A stretch of 40,723 bases of DNA from Chloromonas sp. AAM2 (GCA_004335635.1 QAXH01003084.1:1-40723), one strand, 5' to 3'; positions 11,707 through 24,500 are shown, counted from the first letter of the stretch. A program made the numbers and translations. Notes: a model not told the origin generated them from the letters alone.

Positions 11707-14378
11707 TCAGACCTCCAGCAACCCCTTGACTGGGACCATGCCCTTCTCGATCAAGTTCAACTCCTGCGTGGCGGATCATGAAAGGCAGGGGTCACAACTT
11801 TGCTCAGCACATCAGGTTGTCAACACCTCAGATGGTGCGCCATGGCTGGTAAGTCATCTGCCGCCCATGCACAACCTTCCTGTTGCCATCAAGTCAACCG
11901 ACACCTGGAGTTCAACTTCCAACAGTTCAGACTGAACAGAAAGGTCTGGCTGCAGGCGGACTGCAAATAGGTCATCAACTCGTAGGACACCGCAAGCCAT
12001 GTAGGCGTCATGCCATAGCATTGCACGCACCAGAACGTGGCCAGCAAGATGCTGACTAGTAGGCGTGCCTCACCTAAACTTGTAACCCTGTTCAGCACAC
12101 AAGGCCGCTGCCAGTCAGTTGATCACAAGCAGACATGCCTCACCTTGCGGAATCGCTCGATCTCCTCGATGTCTCCTTCAATGATGATGTCTGTGGTGAG
12201 CTCATCGTCCGCAGTGGCCATCTTGACTCGCACCTGTGCAGCATATGCACCAGTCAGCAGAGCCTCGTTCTGACTTGTCTACAGAAGAGTCCCTGACTCG
12301 TCTACAGCAAAGAGTCTTGCACTCGTAGTTCAGCCAGAGCAGAGCAGCAAACAATGCAGCATGGCCTATGCAAAGGGCAGCATTCCCACGCAAAGGGCAG
12401 CATTCCCATGCAGGTGGGTTGTTCTGCAGAAGGATAGCCTGTCTTCCTATCGGATTGGTCTTGGATTGACTGGAGCAAGAACAAGGTTGCAAAGAGGCAC
12501 AGGGACTGCAGAGACAGCTTGCGGGTGAAGCCCGACACGGTTGCAGATGCATTTGATCCTCGTTTGTTTGCATGCGCCTCCTCCTCGCTTGCAAAATGCC
12601 TGATGCGTAAACCATGCCCCACCTCTTCCACTCTTTCTCCCTTCTGGTAGTAGTACGCCCATGCGGCGGGCGCCAGGAGTGTGAGCAGATACCACCAGTT
12701 GCCCACCTGGGGCACCAACAGGCTCATCACCAGCGCAACGGAGGTCATGCCTGCAGGCACCAGAGACGAAAGGAGTTGCAGCAAATTCCAGATTACGTGA
12801 TTCACTTCTCTCTAAGCATAAGCCAAGCAGCAGGGACAATGCAGAAAGGGGGTGATTCAGCACAGAGGGCACTTCTGGTGCTTGACAGAAGCTGACTCTT
12901 CTCCAGTAGTTGCTCTGGGTGCCTCAACACCATGAGGGTGCTAAGGGTATTACCAGAGGATTCTCCTCTGCATGGGTTCTCAAGCTGTTTCTTTTCACGA
13001 TTTACAGTTTACGGTTGCAAATTGACGCTTGGCTGGGCCACGTGCAGCCGGTGGACTGAACTTGAGAGGCAGCATGCACAGGAACAATGTTGTTCGCTCG
13101 CATGCCTTGTGTGCCTGCCTTTTGTATCCCTCTGTTACAGCCTGAGTGCTTGAGCATCGCCTAAATCTTCTGAAGCAGCAGCTGAGTACCCCAACACCAG
13201 CATGAGCAAGCTGACTGCAGTGTCATCACGGTTTGTCAGGCGTCTTTCAGGACAATGCAGGTGGCAGACCGTTGCTACCCGAGCACATGCAGCGCATGTG
13301 CCACCTGTTGATCCTGTTGATCATGTGATGCACCCAACCCCGCCGCTCACCAACAAAGGTGTAGAAAGTGATGGCTGCTGCTTGGCCGTTGTTGGCTTTA
13401 TACAATCCTGCGAATGTGATGACCTCGCCCATCTCCTTGACCTCATAGTTGTACCTACAAACATGCACACCAGCTCGTCCAATCTAAATCAACAGTATCA
13501 CCCCGTCAATCGTATTCGTTGAACTGTACGTGGATTACAAAGCAAGTCAAAGGCAAGGCATGACTGGTGCTGTGCCTCTTCAACTGCTGCCGTGTCAAAA
13601 GTATGATGTGAGGAAGGCAGTGGCCGAGCATTCTGCGGATAAGCAGGATGCATTGGAGTTTCAACTGCTGCAGTGTGCAGAGGAGACGCGAAGAAAGCAC
13701 TGGCAAGATGCATAGGAAGAGTATCAGGTAGTGTTGCTGCTTACTTTTTGAAGTAAGCAACGATTTGCTTAGCCCGGTCCTTGAGTGACATGGCCTCAGG
13801 AACAACTGGACCTGCCACCTGGTATGTCTTTCGCTTTTTGCTAGCCTTGGGAGCACGTTTAATTTGGCTCCAGATGCCTGCGCATGACATGCACAAGCAC
13901 ACAATGTATGAGCTGTGCGAATTGATGTGCACCAAAATGGTAGTGTTTGGCGAGTGGTGAAAAGAGTTGCTGAAACAGCAAGGTACATGTTTCGTTGTCG
14001 GCAGTGCTGCATGCCACGCCTCGAACTGATTGTGAAAACTGCCCTTACCCAAGTTCGTGGCTCACCTGGCACAGACATGACAAACAAGGCCAGTGTTACA
14101 TACAGGCTGTTTGCTGCTGACGACTGGAATGGGTTGCTTGGTTCCAATGCGTCTGCAAGGGCTGGTTCGGCCAGCATCATGAGGCTGAAGCTTGTTAGCA
14201 AGGCCGCCTCCAGATTCGGTTGGAAGGATGCCTCAGCATCCACGCGTTGTGATGTGCAGGGCTTGTCCTCCTGCTGCTGGGCACGGGGTATGCACCGCTG
14301 TGTCCGCAAGGGGCCTCTGGCGCTGAATGGCTTGAAGTTGGCCACGCGTCCGCTGCACCCACACCGTAAAGTCTGCAT
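11707..14378 (-). CDS. CCB1: CCB1, cofactor assembly of cytochrome b6f (complex C) subunit B, chloroplast, 6 exons
   Basis: CCB1 is a thylakoid-membrane factor for covalent heme c(i) attachment to cytochrome b6 (system IV). Exons: 14378-14066, 13877-13745, 13454-13351, 12750-12623, 12233-12144 and 11763-11707; all phases agree, total 274 aa (Arabidopsis CCB1 is of similar length). An N-terminal transit peptide is likely (MQTLRCGCSGRVANF; Arg/Ser/Gln-rich up to ~45). Conserved blocks: LYVTLALFVMSVPGIWSQIK, YNYEVKEMGEVITFAGLYKA, NGQAAAITFYTFVG, VGNWWYLLTLLAPAAWAYYY (TM), VRVKMATADDELTTDIIIEG, and the C terminus IEEIERFRKELNLIEKGMV-PVKGLLEV. Three hydrophobic segments lie at ~62-75, ~88-104 and ~180-220. 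The start is the ATG at 14378, the first in the exon. The last exon is only 57 bp and lies 380 bp past exon 5; it was found by matching the family C terminus. Confidence 0.93.
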
Positions 14379-14597
14379 TGTAGAGATGTTCAGGCTAGCG
14401 ATGAGCTCAGTTGTGTGTAATCTCAATTCACGATTGTATCAAGGAAATGAGCGGCAGAGAATGAAGGCACCGGCTGGATTAAAAACGTTACAACTGCCAA
14501 CCACTGGTCTCGCCCCTAGAAGTCTGTTTCTGCTGGCCAGTGCTTGTTAGCATAGTGAGCAAGCCGCTACGCACAAATACTCATTAGTATCATCGTC
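14379..14597. promoter_or_regulatory. Divergent promoter region between CCB1 and the Dpy-30 protein gene
   Basis: The two start codons are 219 bp apart, head to head, so both genes' promoters and 5' UTRs should be within this short segment. No TATA box or other element stands out. Confidence 0.4.
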
Positions 14598-16210
14598 ATG
14601 GCAGACAAGAACGAGAACTTGATTGATTTCGGCGGTGAGTTGACTTGCTCATGTAAATGCTCTCATCTCCCAACAATGTGTAAGGTCCCGAGCTGTCCGA
14701 GTGTCCTTGGAGCCATTTACTTGTTTGTGTTCGGCCCAGCGGCACAAAGCCCTTCAGCTTCTTATTATGAAACTTGCATGCGAGTCTGGCTGCTTTGGGG
14801 GGAACGCGGGGGCGACCTCACAGGGAAAGCTCAAGCTTTAAGGTCGTGTCAGGTCCCAGCAAGGGCTGCAGTCAGTGATTGTCAGTGATACACCCGATGC
14901 CACCTCTTGTTCAGCATGTATACGGGATCAGCCTGGGGCACTGGGTGGGCAGGAGGAGAGGATGTGCATGACATCACATTCCGTGTGGAGAGGGCGCGTG
15001 GATGGAGGACATTTTAGATCTGGCCATGCCTTGCTTTCTTTCTGTGCGGTTCGCACCATTTACAGCCAGATTTCAGCAGACCACTGCACCTGGCTTTGTA
15101 CATGCAGATGAGCCAGCTGCAGAGCAAGAACCAGGGCAAAGCCCCAGCCATGCTGCCGAGGAACCAGCCATGCAAGGTGGGTTGGATCAGCATGCCTCCC
15201 ATGCAAGCTAATCTCAACTGCACCAGTATAAGGCCACAGCTTGCGCCTGTGAATCCAATCAGGGGAATGTCAGTTCTGGGACAAGGTGGTGAAAGGTTAA
15301 GTGTGTCTGGGTGTGCAGTATGCTGTGTATGGTTGGGTTGGTTGTTGGATCTGTGTGGGTTTTGTTGCTGAATATTAAAGACGGAATCGAGCATTCCTCA
15401 GGCGCACACGGTTGACTTGTTGGCTGTAAGTCAGATTAGGCACATGTTGTTGCGTTTGCAGTGAACCCTCTACTGGAACTAGAGAATGCGCCAGTTGGCA
15501 CTGCTGGGGGCGATGCCCCTGCAGTGGAGGAGGATGCTAAAGCCTCCGGCGAGGGGCCAGACGAAACAGAGGCAGAAGGTGCAGATATCAGCGGCGTGGC
15601 TGCTGGCCAGCTACCCGACCCACATGAAGCACACGAAACTGGCATTACCGCCAGCATGAAGGCGCCAGAGGCTGTGGAGAGTTCAGAGCCACAGCCGCAG
15701 CAGCTGGAGCAGCCACCAGTTGAGCAGCAGCAGCTTACGCATCCAACAGTCGAGGAGGAGCTTCCCTTTGATCCGTTGAGAGCTGCAGCTAGAGAGCAGC
15801 CGTCTGCACCAGCCCAGCAGGCAGAACAAACAGCGCAGCCAATCCATGACGACAAGTCGGCACCACAAGGCGCTGCTGGCGTGGTGGATCAGTTGACAGT
15901 AAGGCGGTACCTGGATGGCACTGTTGTGCCTGTCCTGCGGGGCGCAATGCGCGAATTGTGCCTCAAAAGGTGCGTCCTGGTCGATAGGCCTCTTGATTGG
16001 ATTGTCGACAGAAAACCGTGCCTTGAGCAGCCTGGGCATCGCTTGCCAACAGACGAAGCAGCTTGTCAAGGGTTGTCATGCCATCGAAGCCAGGCTTCTA
16101 CATCTGCCGTGAAGACACACATAGGTAATACCTGACATGTCCGTCCCTGCAGGCCGGCCGACCCATACCAGTTCTTGGCAGACTACATCTTGGAGCACAG
16201 GCCCAAGTGA
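14598..16210 (+). CDS. Dpy-30 motif protein with acidic/Gln-rich N-terminal extension, 3 exons
   Basis: Exons 14598-14634, 15462-15969 and 16153-16210; phases agree, 200 aa. The C-terminal ~45 residues (~156-200) form a Dpy-30 dimerisation motif, LTVRRYLDGTVVPVLRGAM followed, across an intron, by RPADPYQFLADYILEHRPK at the very end. This fits the (V/I)xxYLxxTVVPxLxxGL...RPxDPxxFLAxYLL pattern. Dpy-30 modules dock onto amphipathic helices in COMPASS histone-methyltransferase complexes and also in ciliary radial-spoke and adenylate-kinase proteins. The N-terminal ~155 residues are low complexity (Ala, Glu, Pro, Gln). Exon 1 codes only 12 residues (LIDFG) and is followed by an 827-bp intron. The long disordered N terminus makes a classical ~100-aa DPY30 core subunit less certain, so a ciliary or other scaffold role is possible. 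Confidence 0.82.
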
Positions 16211-17310
16211 AGAGGAGAGTGTTCCTGGTTATGGTCCATGGTCAAATATGCTCCGTCGCTGGAACAGCAAACCACGTGTCCCACAATGCACGCAAGCATG
16301 GATCGAGCCCTGCTGTCTGTTTGCGCTCGATGCATGTTATTACTGAGACACGCCTCCCCTCTTGCGTACTGGGAGCAAATGCCTGTTTCGTAGCGAGGCT
16401 TCATTACAGAACTGCTTCTACTTTGGCTCCTTTGCGAAGTGATGAGCCATGCACAGATAACTGCTGGTGCTGTCTTCTCAGTCATGACTCGAGTCCATCT
16501 ATGTGAAATGGAAACCACGGAGGGTTGAAGTTGCTGGTTCGCTGGTCCATTGCCAACAGTTGCGATCTGTCCATCATGGAAGCACTCCCACTTCTGGATG
16601 ACTGTGATAGGGCAAACTTTGGGCAGGTAGATCAGCATCATGCCATGAACAGCAACCAACACAACTTGCCTATCTGTATAAAATTGACCTCCAGTGTGGG
16701 AATTCTTTGCATATTTGTTGTTGTAGGACTACATGCAGATTACGTGCTTGTTGATGCAGCAGAAAAGTTTACTGTTGCATTGACCTGCAGCTCAAGCAAC
16801 GCTCTCTGCCTTGCACAAGGGCTTTCACTGCAGCGCTGTCCCTTCAAATGGTACGATGAGAAATACTAGTCTAGAAGTACTCAGTCCCAGCAAACTGGCG
16901 TCAGAGGTAGCCCTTGCCAGAAACCGTCAGCCAGTCCCATGTATTACACAGACATCCCATGTATTGCACAGACAACGACGACCAAAACCTGCTGGCGACA
17001 TGGGATGAACTGCGCTGAGCAACGCCTCGACCGTGTACATGCATGCTGTTGCATGTGCAGCCGTGTGCTTCAAGCATAACCAACGAAAAATGGGGCTTGA
17101 GCGTATAAATCTCAGGCAAAATGGCCTCTAAAGGCTTGACAAAGCAACTGTCCCACCGGTTGTTCATGTACCAGACAGGACAGTGTTGTTGGCCTTCCCT
17201 TTGCACCTTTGGTTCAGTGTCAATATGTAACCAGCTGAGGTGTCAGGCCGAGTTCACACTGGTCCTGGATACATTCATGCATGCACATGCATGCATGATT
17301 TGCAGTGCAC
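16211..17310. other. Convergent intergenic region between the Dpy-30 gene and atpG
   Basis: About 1.1 kb between two converging stop codons. Short ORFs on both strands look like chance. A tandem near-repeat of about 19 bp (CCCATGTATTACACAGACAT and a one-base variant) lies at ~16939-16974. The segment probably holds two long 3' UTRs. Confidence 0.45.
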
Positions 17311-18485
17311 TTAGATACGCACGCTCTCTGGCAGCACGCGACGAAGAACATCGTTGGAGATCTTCTCCACCTGGGTGTCCAGGCGAGCCAGCATGGCCTG
17401 GGACTCCTTCTCCAAAGCAGCCACGGATGCATCCATCTCCTTGGTGAGCTTGGCCTTGGCCTCATTGTACTGCTTGTCGAGCTCAGCCTGCTTTGCCTGC
17501 TTCTGGCCGTTGATCAGGGCAGTCACCTCAGAACGAGCAGCCTGCATGCACGGACATGAGGAATGAGGAACCGAGAAAAAGTCTGAGATCGTTCTTCGTG
17601 CATGCATCTGGTGCGCAACGTCTGGCTTGATGGTCGCACCCTCAGGATGTCCTGAGCCTCCTGAGCGAACTTGTCGACGTCACCAGCGTTGCCCTTGACA
17701 TCGCCCAGCTTGGAGCGGATGAGCGCGTCACGCTCGTCAAGCACCTTGCCCACTGGGCTGAACCAGAACTTGTCCAGAAACACCATCAGGAGCAGGAATT
17801 GACCGGCCATCTGCGTGTAACATAACACAGAGATGACGAGTTGCGCTGAGATAAGTGGAGATTTGGCCCCGCGCCCACGCCTTGAGAACCATGATGCTGA
17901 AGGGTCCGCCATTGCAGACAGCCCGATGCTTGTATTTGGCTGCTACAACGCAAGCTGTTCGGTTGACGTGCTCCTTGTTCGGCTGCAGCATCACATTGGG
18001 GAGCTGCGGATGTGTTCTTATCTCATCTGAGAGGGCTGTTCACTAGCTCCTATGCAATCACGAATTGGCTGGCATGTCCTCCGCATTGATGCCTGCGCAA
18101 TAAGAAAAACTGCTGCAAATGCTGGCAGAGCACTCACCACTGGCAGGGTCGCGTCAAAGTCCTGCGAGACAAAGGGCCAAGTGCAAGAGATCTCAGCGCG
18201 ATAGCCTCAACCGTGCACGCGTGACAAGTGCCTCTGCTTGCTGAGCTGGTCCAATTGCTGAGCAGGTGGCTGACTTACGAAGAGCTTGCCGGCAGCCTCA
18301 GCGGGCATGGCCATGATCACGTTAGCCACTGCCACAGTCACGGCGGGCTTGGCCAGTGAAGCCAGAGTAGGCTGCTGCTGGGTCTGCTGGGCGCGGACAA
18401 CCATGCGCACACGAGGGGCGGAGGGCCTGACGGCCCCCGCGCTCGCGGCGAATGGCAGCTTGTTACGGGAAAGCAGGGCGGCCAT
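17311..18485 (-). CDS. atpG: Chloroplast F-type ATP synthase subunit b' (CF0-II), nuclear encoded, 4 exons
   Basis: This subunit forms, with subunit b, the peripheral stalk that links CF0 to CF1 in the thylakoid membrane. Exons: 18485-18279, 18161-18138 (a 24-bp microexon coding DFDATLPV), 17810-17640 and 17541-17311; all phase 0, total 210 aa, the usual size of algal b'. Residues 1-~45 are an Arg/Ser/Ala-rich transit peptide, followed by an Ala-rich second targeting region (VTVAVANVIMAMPAEAAGKLF) of thylakoid-transfer type. The mature part has FDATLP, the single TM segment MAGQFLLLMVFLDKFWFSPV, then GKVLDERDALIRSKLGD and a long charged coiled-coil (AELDKQYNEAKAKLTKEMDA...) ending in LRRVLPESVRI. 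Codon use is strongly GC-biased at third positions compared with neighbouring genes, as expected of a highly expressed gene. Confidence 0.95.
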
Positions 18486-18683
18486 AGTGTCTAGTTTGTG
18501 CAGGTAAGGTAGCTCCGCACTGTGATGGCAGACCTCAAGAATGACCCATCGAAACCGCCTGCACGTGCTCAGCGCATGCACACCTTTTGAGCAAGCTGTC
18601 ACAGGACATGAGGCGAGAGAGAGGTTGGATGTGAGGGTGAGGCACCGACAACATCAGCAGGTCCAACCAAATCTACTGAACAG

Positions 18684-18896
18684 ATGGCTAGGACAGGGGT
18701 TCATGCCACACTTGGCCTAACAAAGCAGCAAGAGCACGAGCAACAGCAAGGGACACAGCAGCAAGGCGTATTTGTGGACTGCGTTGGTGGTCGACATGCC
18801 AGCACCAGCACAGACAGACTTCTGAATACAAGGCGGCTGGTGTGGCGTAAGGACTATGGATGGGTCTACGACGCATGGTGGGACAAGCTGGGGTGA
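18684..18896 (+). CDS. Possible small protein of 70 aa, Gln-rich N terminus and Trp-rich C terminus
   Basis: ORF divergent from atpG, 198 bp away from its start codon. Residues ~15-27 are Gln/Glu-rich (KQQEHEQQQGTQQQG). The C-terminal third is compact and basic/aromatic (LNTRRLVWRKDYGWVYDAWW, then DKLG). No family recognised. The C-terminal part looks more like a real protein than the antisense frame does, but a chance ORF cannot be excluded. Confidence 0.25.
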   Translation: MARTGVHATLGLTKQQEHEQQQGTQQQGVFVDCVGGRHASTSTDRLLNTRRLVWRKDYGWVYDAWWDKLG

Positions 18897-19572
18897 TTGC
18901 ATGCACATGGCTGCAGACAGAATACATTGAACGCCTGCGTTTACAAGTGACCTGCGCTCAGTACTCTCACACTCAGTTGAAAGCTAGGGTGTGTGGTTGT
19001 TAACGACGGACTGAAGGTGTGCATTTGAGAGTCAAGCGGCTGTCCCAGCACGACCGTGTGCGCATGGCATGCTCTCGTGAACATCCAATCATGTTGCATG
19101 TAGCAGCCGACATGGGCTGCCGCGCGCCCTGTTAGTGTTTACAGATCGGGTGTGTGAGGGCCGGGGTGGGCTACACTCCACAGGCACAGCCTTCAGAGCG
19201 AATGGGCTAGGATCTCAGATCAGTCGCACCTAGCCAACTTCCATTGCTGCTTTTCTTGTGCTGTAGGGTTGAGTCGCCAGGTCAATATGCACTGTCAGGC
19301 GCACATGGCAGGTGGGTTTGGGCTGGGATTTGGCGTGGCACTTGAACTTGCAAGGTGCATGCCCGGCAAAGACCTAGTCAGTGAGCGGAAGAATCAGACG
19401 TCAGGGCTCATGCAAAGATGAAAGTCTGTCCACCGGGCAAACATGCCATTGCTTCATGCACATTGCTAACGAAGTCAATCTTGCGGAAAATGGAAAAACA
19501 TGGTGATGGTCCGCAGTCAGTCAGATTGAATTTGAGGCTTATGTCTGGAGCACATGTACTTCAGGACATACT
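18897..19572. other. No gene seen
   Basis: Only very short reading frames; no splice-linked exons recognised and no repeat noticed. Confidence 0.4.
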
Positions 19573-19704
19573 TTAATGTGCTTCCTTAGCCTTCACATTC
19601 ACATCTGGCACACGCTTCAGCTGTCCTGTCTGAAGCATTCCCATTACAGCCTTACCACCTTGTGCAGCAATCAGATCATGATCATGCGCTGGCCGCCCTG
19701 CCTG
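19573..19704 (-). CDS. Possible terminal exon of an unidentified - strand gene
   Basis: After an acceptor-like CACACAG the - strand reads GRPAHDHDLIAAQGGKAVMG, then MLQTGQLKRVPDVNVKAKEAH and a TAA at 19573. The composition is protein-like, with a charged C terminus. A candidate upstream exon on the same strand (about 19910-20030, SMLDAAVAQELQKSVVTLQTG) could belong to the same gene, but I found no clean donor to join them and recognise no family. Confidence 0.22.
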   Translation of the reverse strand, partial: QAGRPAHDHDLIAAQGGKAVMGMLQTGQLKRVPDVNVKAKEAH

Positions 19705-21536
19705 TGTGAACGCACGTAACCTGGGAAAAGTTGACTGCCCCGTTTGCAGCACCCATTCACTTGCATGGCTGATTCTGTTAACCACGTGGGGGTGATGGAA
19801 AAGTGCTGGTTACAGAGGACCTGAGATGCAGGTTTGTTTTTGTGGGTTGTGCTGTTGCTTGTGCTTGTTCCCAACCTACAGCAGAACCTAGGGGACACAC
19901 TGGATGTTTTATATGAAGAAAGTGCCTGTTTGCAATGTGACAACTGATTTCTGGAGTTCTTGGGCTACAGCGGCATCAAGCATGCTGACGGTCGTAATCT
20001 CTGGCGTTGCCCGCAGGTTTTCTTTACCAGCTGTGTTTAGGCAGGCTGGCAGTGGACTGGCCAAACTGGGACAGGCGGCCACTGCGGCCGCTTCTGACCT
20101 GCAACGGACCTTGCAACGGCAAACAGGCGGGGCCCATGTGCATGAGACGACAAGCTGAGTGTGGAAACTGATGTGGGCGTGCACGGTTGAACCATTCACG
20201 TGGCCAAGCACAACGCCGTCCAAGCCACCATCCAAATCAATTGATCACCGTTGCATGATACAACCACTTGAGGGCCAGCGCAGAGTTGGGCGACATGCAC
20301 AACGCACAGTTGGGTATCCCTGTCACACCATGTCCGCCGCCAATCACATGCACCCATCTGGTTTACGCTTAGGTATTGTGCGTGAGATGTTGATTTCAGA
20401 GTCTCTACCCGTAGACAGTGACATAGACGCTATTGATCAATTGAAATTGATGCTTGGTTCATTTTGTTGGAACGCATGTCGGTACTGCAAGTGTGAATAT
20501 CAGCCGAGCCTGCCTCATTGCTTGTTAGCCCAGTTTTCAAAGAGGCAAACGTCCCCATGTTCCTCAGTTTTGAGCCTGGCCCAAGCTGGAACGCTGAGAA
20601 TGCGTATCACTCTTAACCCTTTCACGTGCATATTTACGTACACGTAGCCCACGAACATTGCCTATTATTCGCGCAGTTGATTTCGTTTGGGCACTGTCAG
20701 TGGTGCAGTGCCTTATCTAGTCATCGGTGCAAGTTACCTGATGACGCAACCCCTCTTATCTATGTCTGCTGCTGTTAGCCATGCAGTATTCTTCTTCCCA
20801 AGCATTGGCATTTACTAATGTAACAAGCTGAGCCTTCAGAAACAAGTTGTACAAAAGCCCCTGCGGAATAGATTGTACATTGACACTGTCGTTGACGTGC
20901 TTCTGTTACATGTGCTTGCTTGAGCAATGGGCAAACGAGCAAGCAATCCATGCAACCGGACTACAGGTCGCTTGTGCAGGAAGAAACAATAGAAAGCAAA
21001 CATCAGCCAGGATCAGAATCAGGGGGTCACGAAGCGACGGCAATGACGCGAACTGGGGCATATGGCCTCAAAGGATACAGAGCAGCAGGCAGGTTTGGCT
21101 AGTGTGACCAGCCACCTTTGGATTCATCAGGCGGACACAAGTTGACCAGTCTGTACTAATCCTTTCCTGTCTTAAGTAGCTTAAGCAATGATCACGCCCT
21201 CCAAGGTTCCAGTACTGACTCTCTGACTCTCTGAGCACTGACTCTTTGAGCAGAATATCACAGCTCATGATGAATGAAGTGAACCCTGCACTGCTCCACA
21301 CTGACTCGAGCAAAGTATCGGCGTAGCCCTCTCACCGGCATGGCCCAGTTTGACTAGCCACAAGAGATCATGGCTCTGTAGTAATCTTTTCTTATCTCAC
21401 GGTTCTCAAGTACAATACAGGTCCTTGAAGCCAGCCTGATGAATTATGCCAAGACGACGGTCAAAACATGACTCCTATTAATTCGTCTGCATATCAGGTT
21501 CCCTAAGCAAAGGGCCATTACTTTGAATTTTTAGCA
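19705..21536. other. Region without a supportable gene upstream of the first oxidase's stop
   Basis: Both strands carry overlapping ORFs between 19.9 and 20.6 kb (108 aa on -, 84 and 162 aa on +) but none has recognisable motifs. 20650-21536 has only short frames. A small tandem ACTCTCTG/ACTCTTTG stretch lies near 21220-21250. The right end should contain the 3' UTR of the oxidase gene. Confidence 0.35.
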
Positions 21537-24500
21537 TCATGCAAACAATCGACGCCGCCCTCTCATTGCTGGCATGGCCTTGGTCACATTCACCCACCAC
21601 GCCTGGGAATAGGTCTTGCCGTTCATGACAAAGACCATGTAAGTTTGTGGGGGCAGCGCTCCTGCTCGTTGCGGTACCCTAACTGACATTGTGTTGCCAA
21701 AGCGCCCGATGATTTGAAGGAAGACCACACGCTGATTCGTGTTAAAGCCGTGGGTAACTGCGTGCAGGGAAGAGGAAGGGCATGTAGTCCATACCACCAT
21801 TGGATGCGCACTTGCAACGCAGCCTGATAGGTTCCAATCTTGGCGCAGCCTCAGACAACGAGTGCAATCTGCCTGAGTATCCTAACTGCTGGGCTTAAGC
21901 AAAATAAGCAGTGCACGACACACTGGAATTGCAAGCAGTTGGGATTCACAGGGCACATGCATTTTGCCTGTTTTTTCGTCATGTTTTGGCAGCACGTGCC
22001 TATGCAGGTATAAAGCATGGCCAGCTGCACATAATACTTGCCAGACCGCACCTATGGGGTCTTGCGGACGTGAAATACTAATACACATGCATTGCGCACA
22101 ACATTGAACCAGGAGTGCTACCTGGCGGTGTGTAATCCGCGGCCGTTGTCGGTGAACTGGCTTGTTGGACAGCAATCCTTGCATTGGCCACACTCAGTCC
22201 TTGGCTGTGGCTGGCCTTGCCACATGTGCAGATGTTGGGCTGTTGCACTTGACACACTTACCACTGTGACTGGAGTATCGCAGGCCTCACCAACGATTGG
22301 ACACACACTCACCGGAAGAGGGTGCCACCAGCGACACCTTCGTGACTGTGACGTTCGTGGAGTCTTCAAGCAGTGGTCTCCAGGTAATGGTAAAGTAATC
22401 CCCGTGTGCCACTGTGGTAATGGGACTGGTGCCGCCGTTGATGGCGGTGATTTCGGGCTTAGCTTGCACGTCCAGAGCGTAAGGTGGGAAGAACTCCTGG
22501 ATACGGAACTCCCACTGCAGGCAGAGTGGAAAAACTGTTTAGACACCATCCCTGCACGATTGCAGGTGGCAAGACACGACGACAGGTTGTTGTGTTCACG
22601 CTGCTGAATAATGTGTCGTATGTTTTTGTGTTAACGTATGTTGTTGTGTCGCATGTTGTCGCAATCACGCTGCTGAATAACGCGCACCGCATGTTGGTGC
22701 AAAACCAATGCTCTGACTCCTCCATGTGCTCTGCAGCAGAGCTTTTTCGTATCCTAGAGAGATGCAATGCGATTCAAAACTGCAGCACTACTACAAACGT
22801 TACAGAACTCAGCAGAGCACCCCGGACTGGAAACAAACACATCACTCCTGCAGACGCACCCTTTCATCAGGTGAAGGGTCCCAGAAGGGCGCAGTGGACA
22901 CAAGGGCGTTCTTCTCGCACCCGTCACAACCTGCATGCGACCAACAGGGCGCCAACGAGGCTGTCTTGCTCAGTAGCTAGCGCTAAGCGCAAGGCGGCGC
23001 TGTCCTTCTCACGGCCAACTTGTGTGACGCGGGAGGATGGCGAGTGGCAGCGCAATGTGTGAGCAAGTGGTCAAGGCAAGGCTACCGGCCTGCTGCCTAG
23101 CTTCTGAATGACTATCTGGTCACACTCGTTTGGTTGAGGCATTGTTTGGCTGCCTGCAAGGCCCTCTCACGTCCACCGCACATGAACAATGAACAAACTC
23201 AAGCCTGAAGTTAAGACAGGAAGGTGTTGTGTGGTAATGGCTGTGGGAGCAAATTGAGCGGTCACACGCACCTTGAACCATGATGGTCCCATTCGTGGTC
23301 AACACTGCTGTACCATGGTACTGCAAGTGCAACGATAGCACAACGTTTCATGGTATATGATATGGCGATGATGATGATGATAAGTGGTGTTCTGAAGCTT
23401 AGTGTATGGTGTCACGTTCGAGCTTATCTTGGAGCACGAGTAATGAAGTACAACTACACTACAACAACAAACTTGCCCATGACCCACCATCCTGGCAATG
23501 GTGCTTGCAGCCATGACGGTGTAGCGCTGGCCCACAGGCCTGTCGGGCTGGTAGAGCACGGGCCACAGAGCCGGGTAGTTGCCCCTGCTGACCCCGTCCC
23601 TGATGCCGCAAGCACATCCAGTCTGCAGGCACAAGCAAGTGCAGACCGCACCACTGCAGCAGGTCTGTGATACTTCATTGACCGACCTGATGACTCCCTG
23701 TAGACTCTGGTGCCAGTCCCAGTGTCAAGCACATTGATCAACTTACAGGCTAACAGTGACTAGTGTAACGATTACACCAGGGTGGCCACATTCACAACCA
23801 GTGTTTTTTGCCATACCAGCATGTAGAATGCTTTCAAAACAGTTGCGCCAGGCCTAGTCTGCCGCGGCCTAGTCTGCATGCAGATGTGGAAATTGCATAG
23901 GACCATGTGCAAGAGATGGTGAGTGTTTGCTTGTTTGCCTGCCTTCTTCTGCCTACTTGCTCAGGGTTGCCGCCCTCCCCCGCCTTGTGGCGGTTCCCCC
24001 CGTGTAAACAGATGGTGACTCGGCCAACAAGCTCACCTGCGCCCCCCCCACCAGCACCACATCTCCATTGGGTAACAGAACGGAGTCACCACCCACACGT
24101 GGGACGCCCATATCCTCCTCGACCCTGAAGGAAAAGTAACAAAGCAACGGCAATCATAACAAACTATGGCTATTACTCATTTGCAATGTTGCTACGATGG
24201 TCAGGAGTGTAATGGTATGCAAGGAACAGGCGATGACGGTGGGCATGCAATAAGAAAGGTTAGGCAATACGAAAGGGCACTAGGACAGGTAAAAGGCGGG
24301 TATTGATTACATGAAGCGAGTCGGCCCAGGATGCGCAAGCAAGGCATGCTGCTGCCCAATTCATGTCAAATCACAAGGCATTTAACCCAAAACTTTCTGC
24401 ACACTACAGAGGGGTGAGAAAGTAGGGTCATCCCCTGCATTCCTCCCACACTCACCAATCACTGAATGAATACTCCCAGTCATTGGCTGCACACACACAA

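Noticed and set aside
16525..16869. 114-aa + strand ORF with a hydrophobic stretch in the Dpy-30/atpG intergenic region
   Set aside because: The hydrophobic stretch is short, the rest is unstructured, and it lies between two convergent stops where 3' UTRs are expected.
20159..20647. 162-aa ORF on the + strand
   Set aside because: No recognisable motif, irregular composition, and competing frames on the other strand. Not enough to call a gene.
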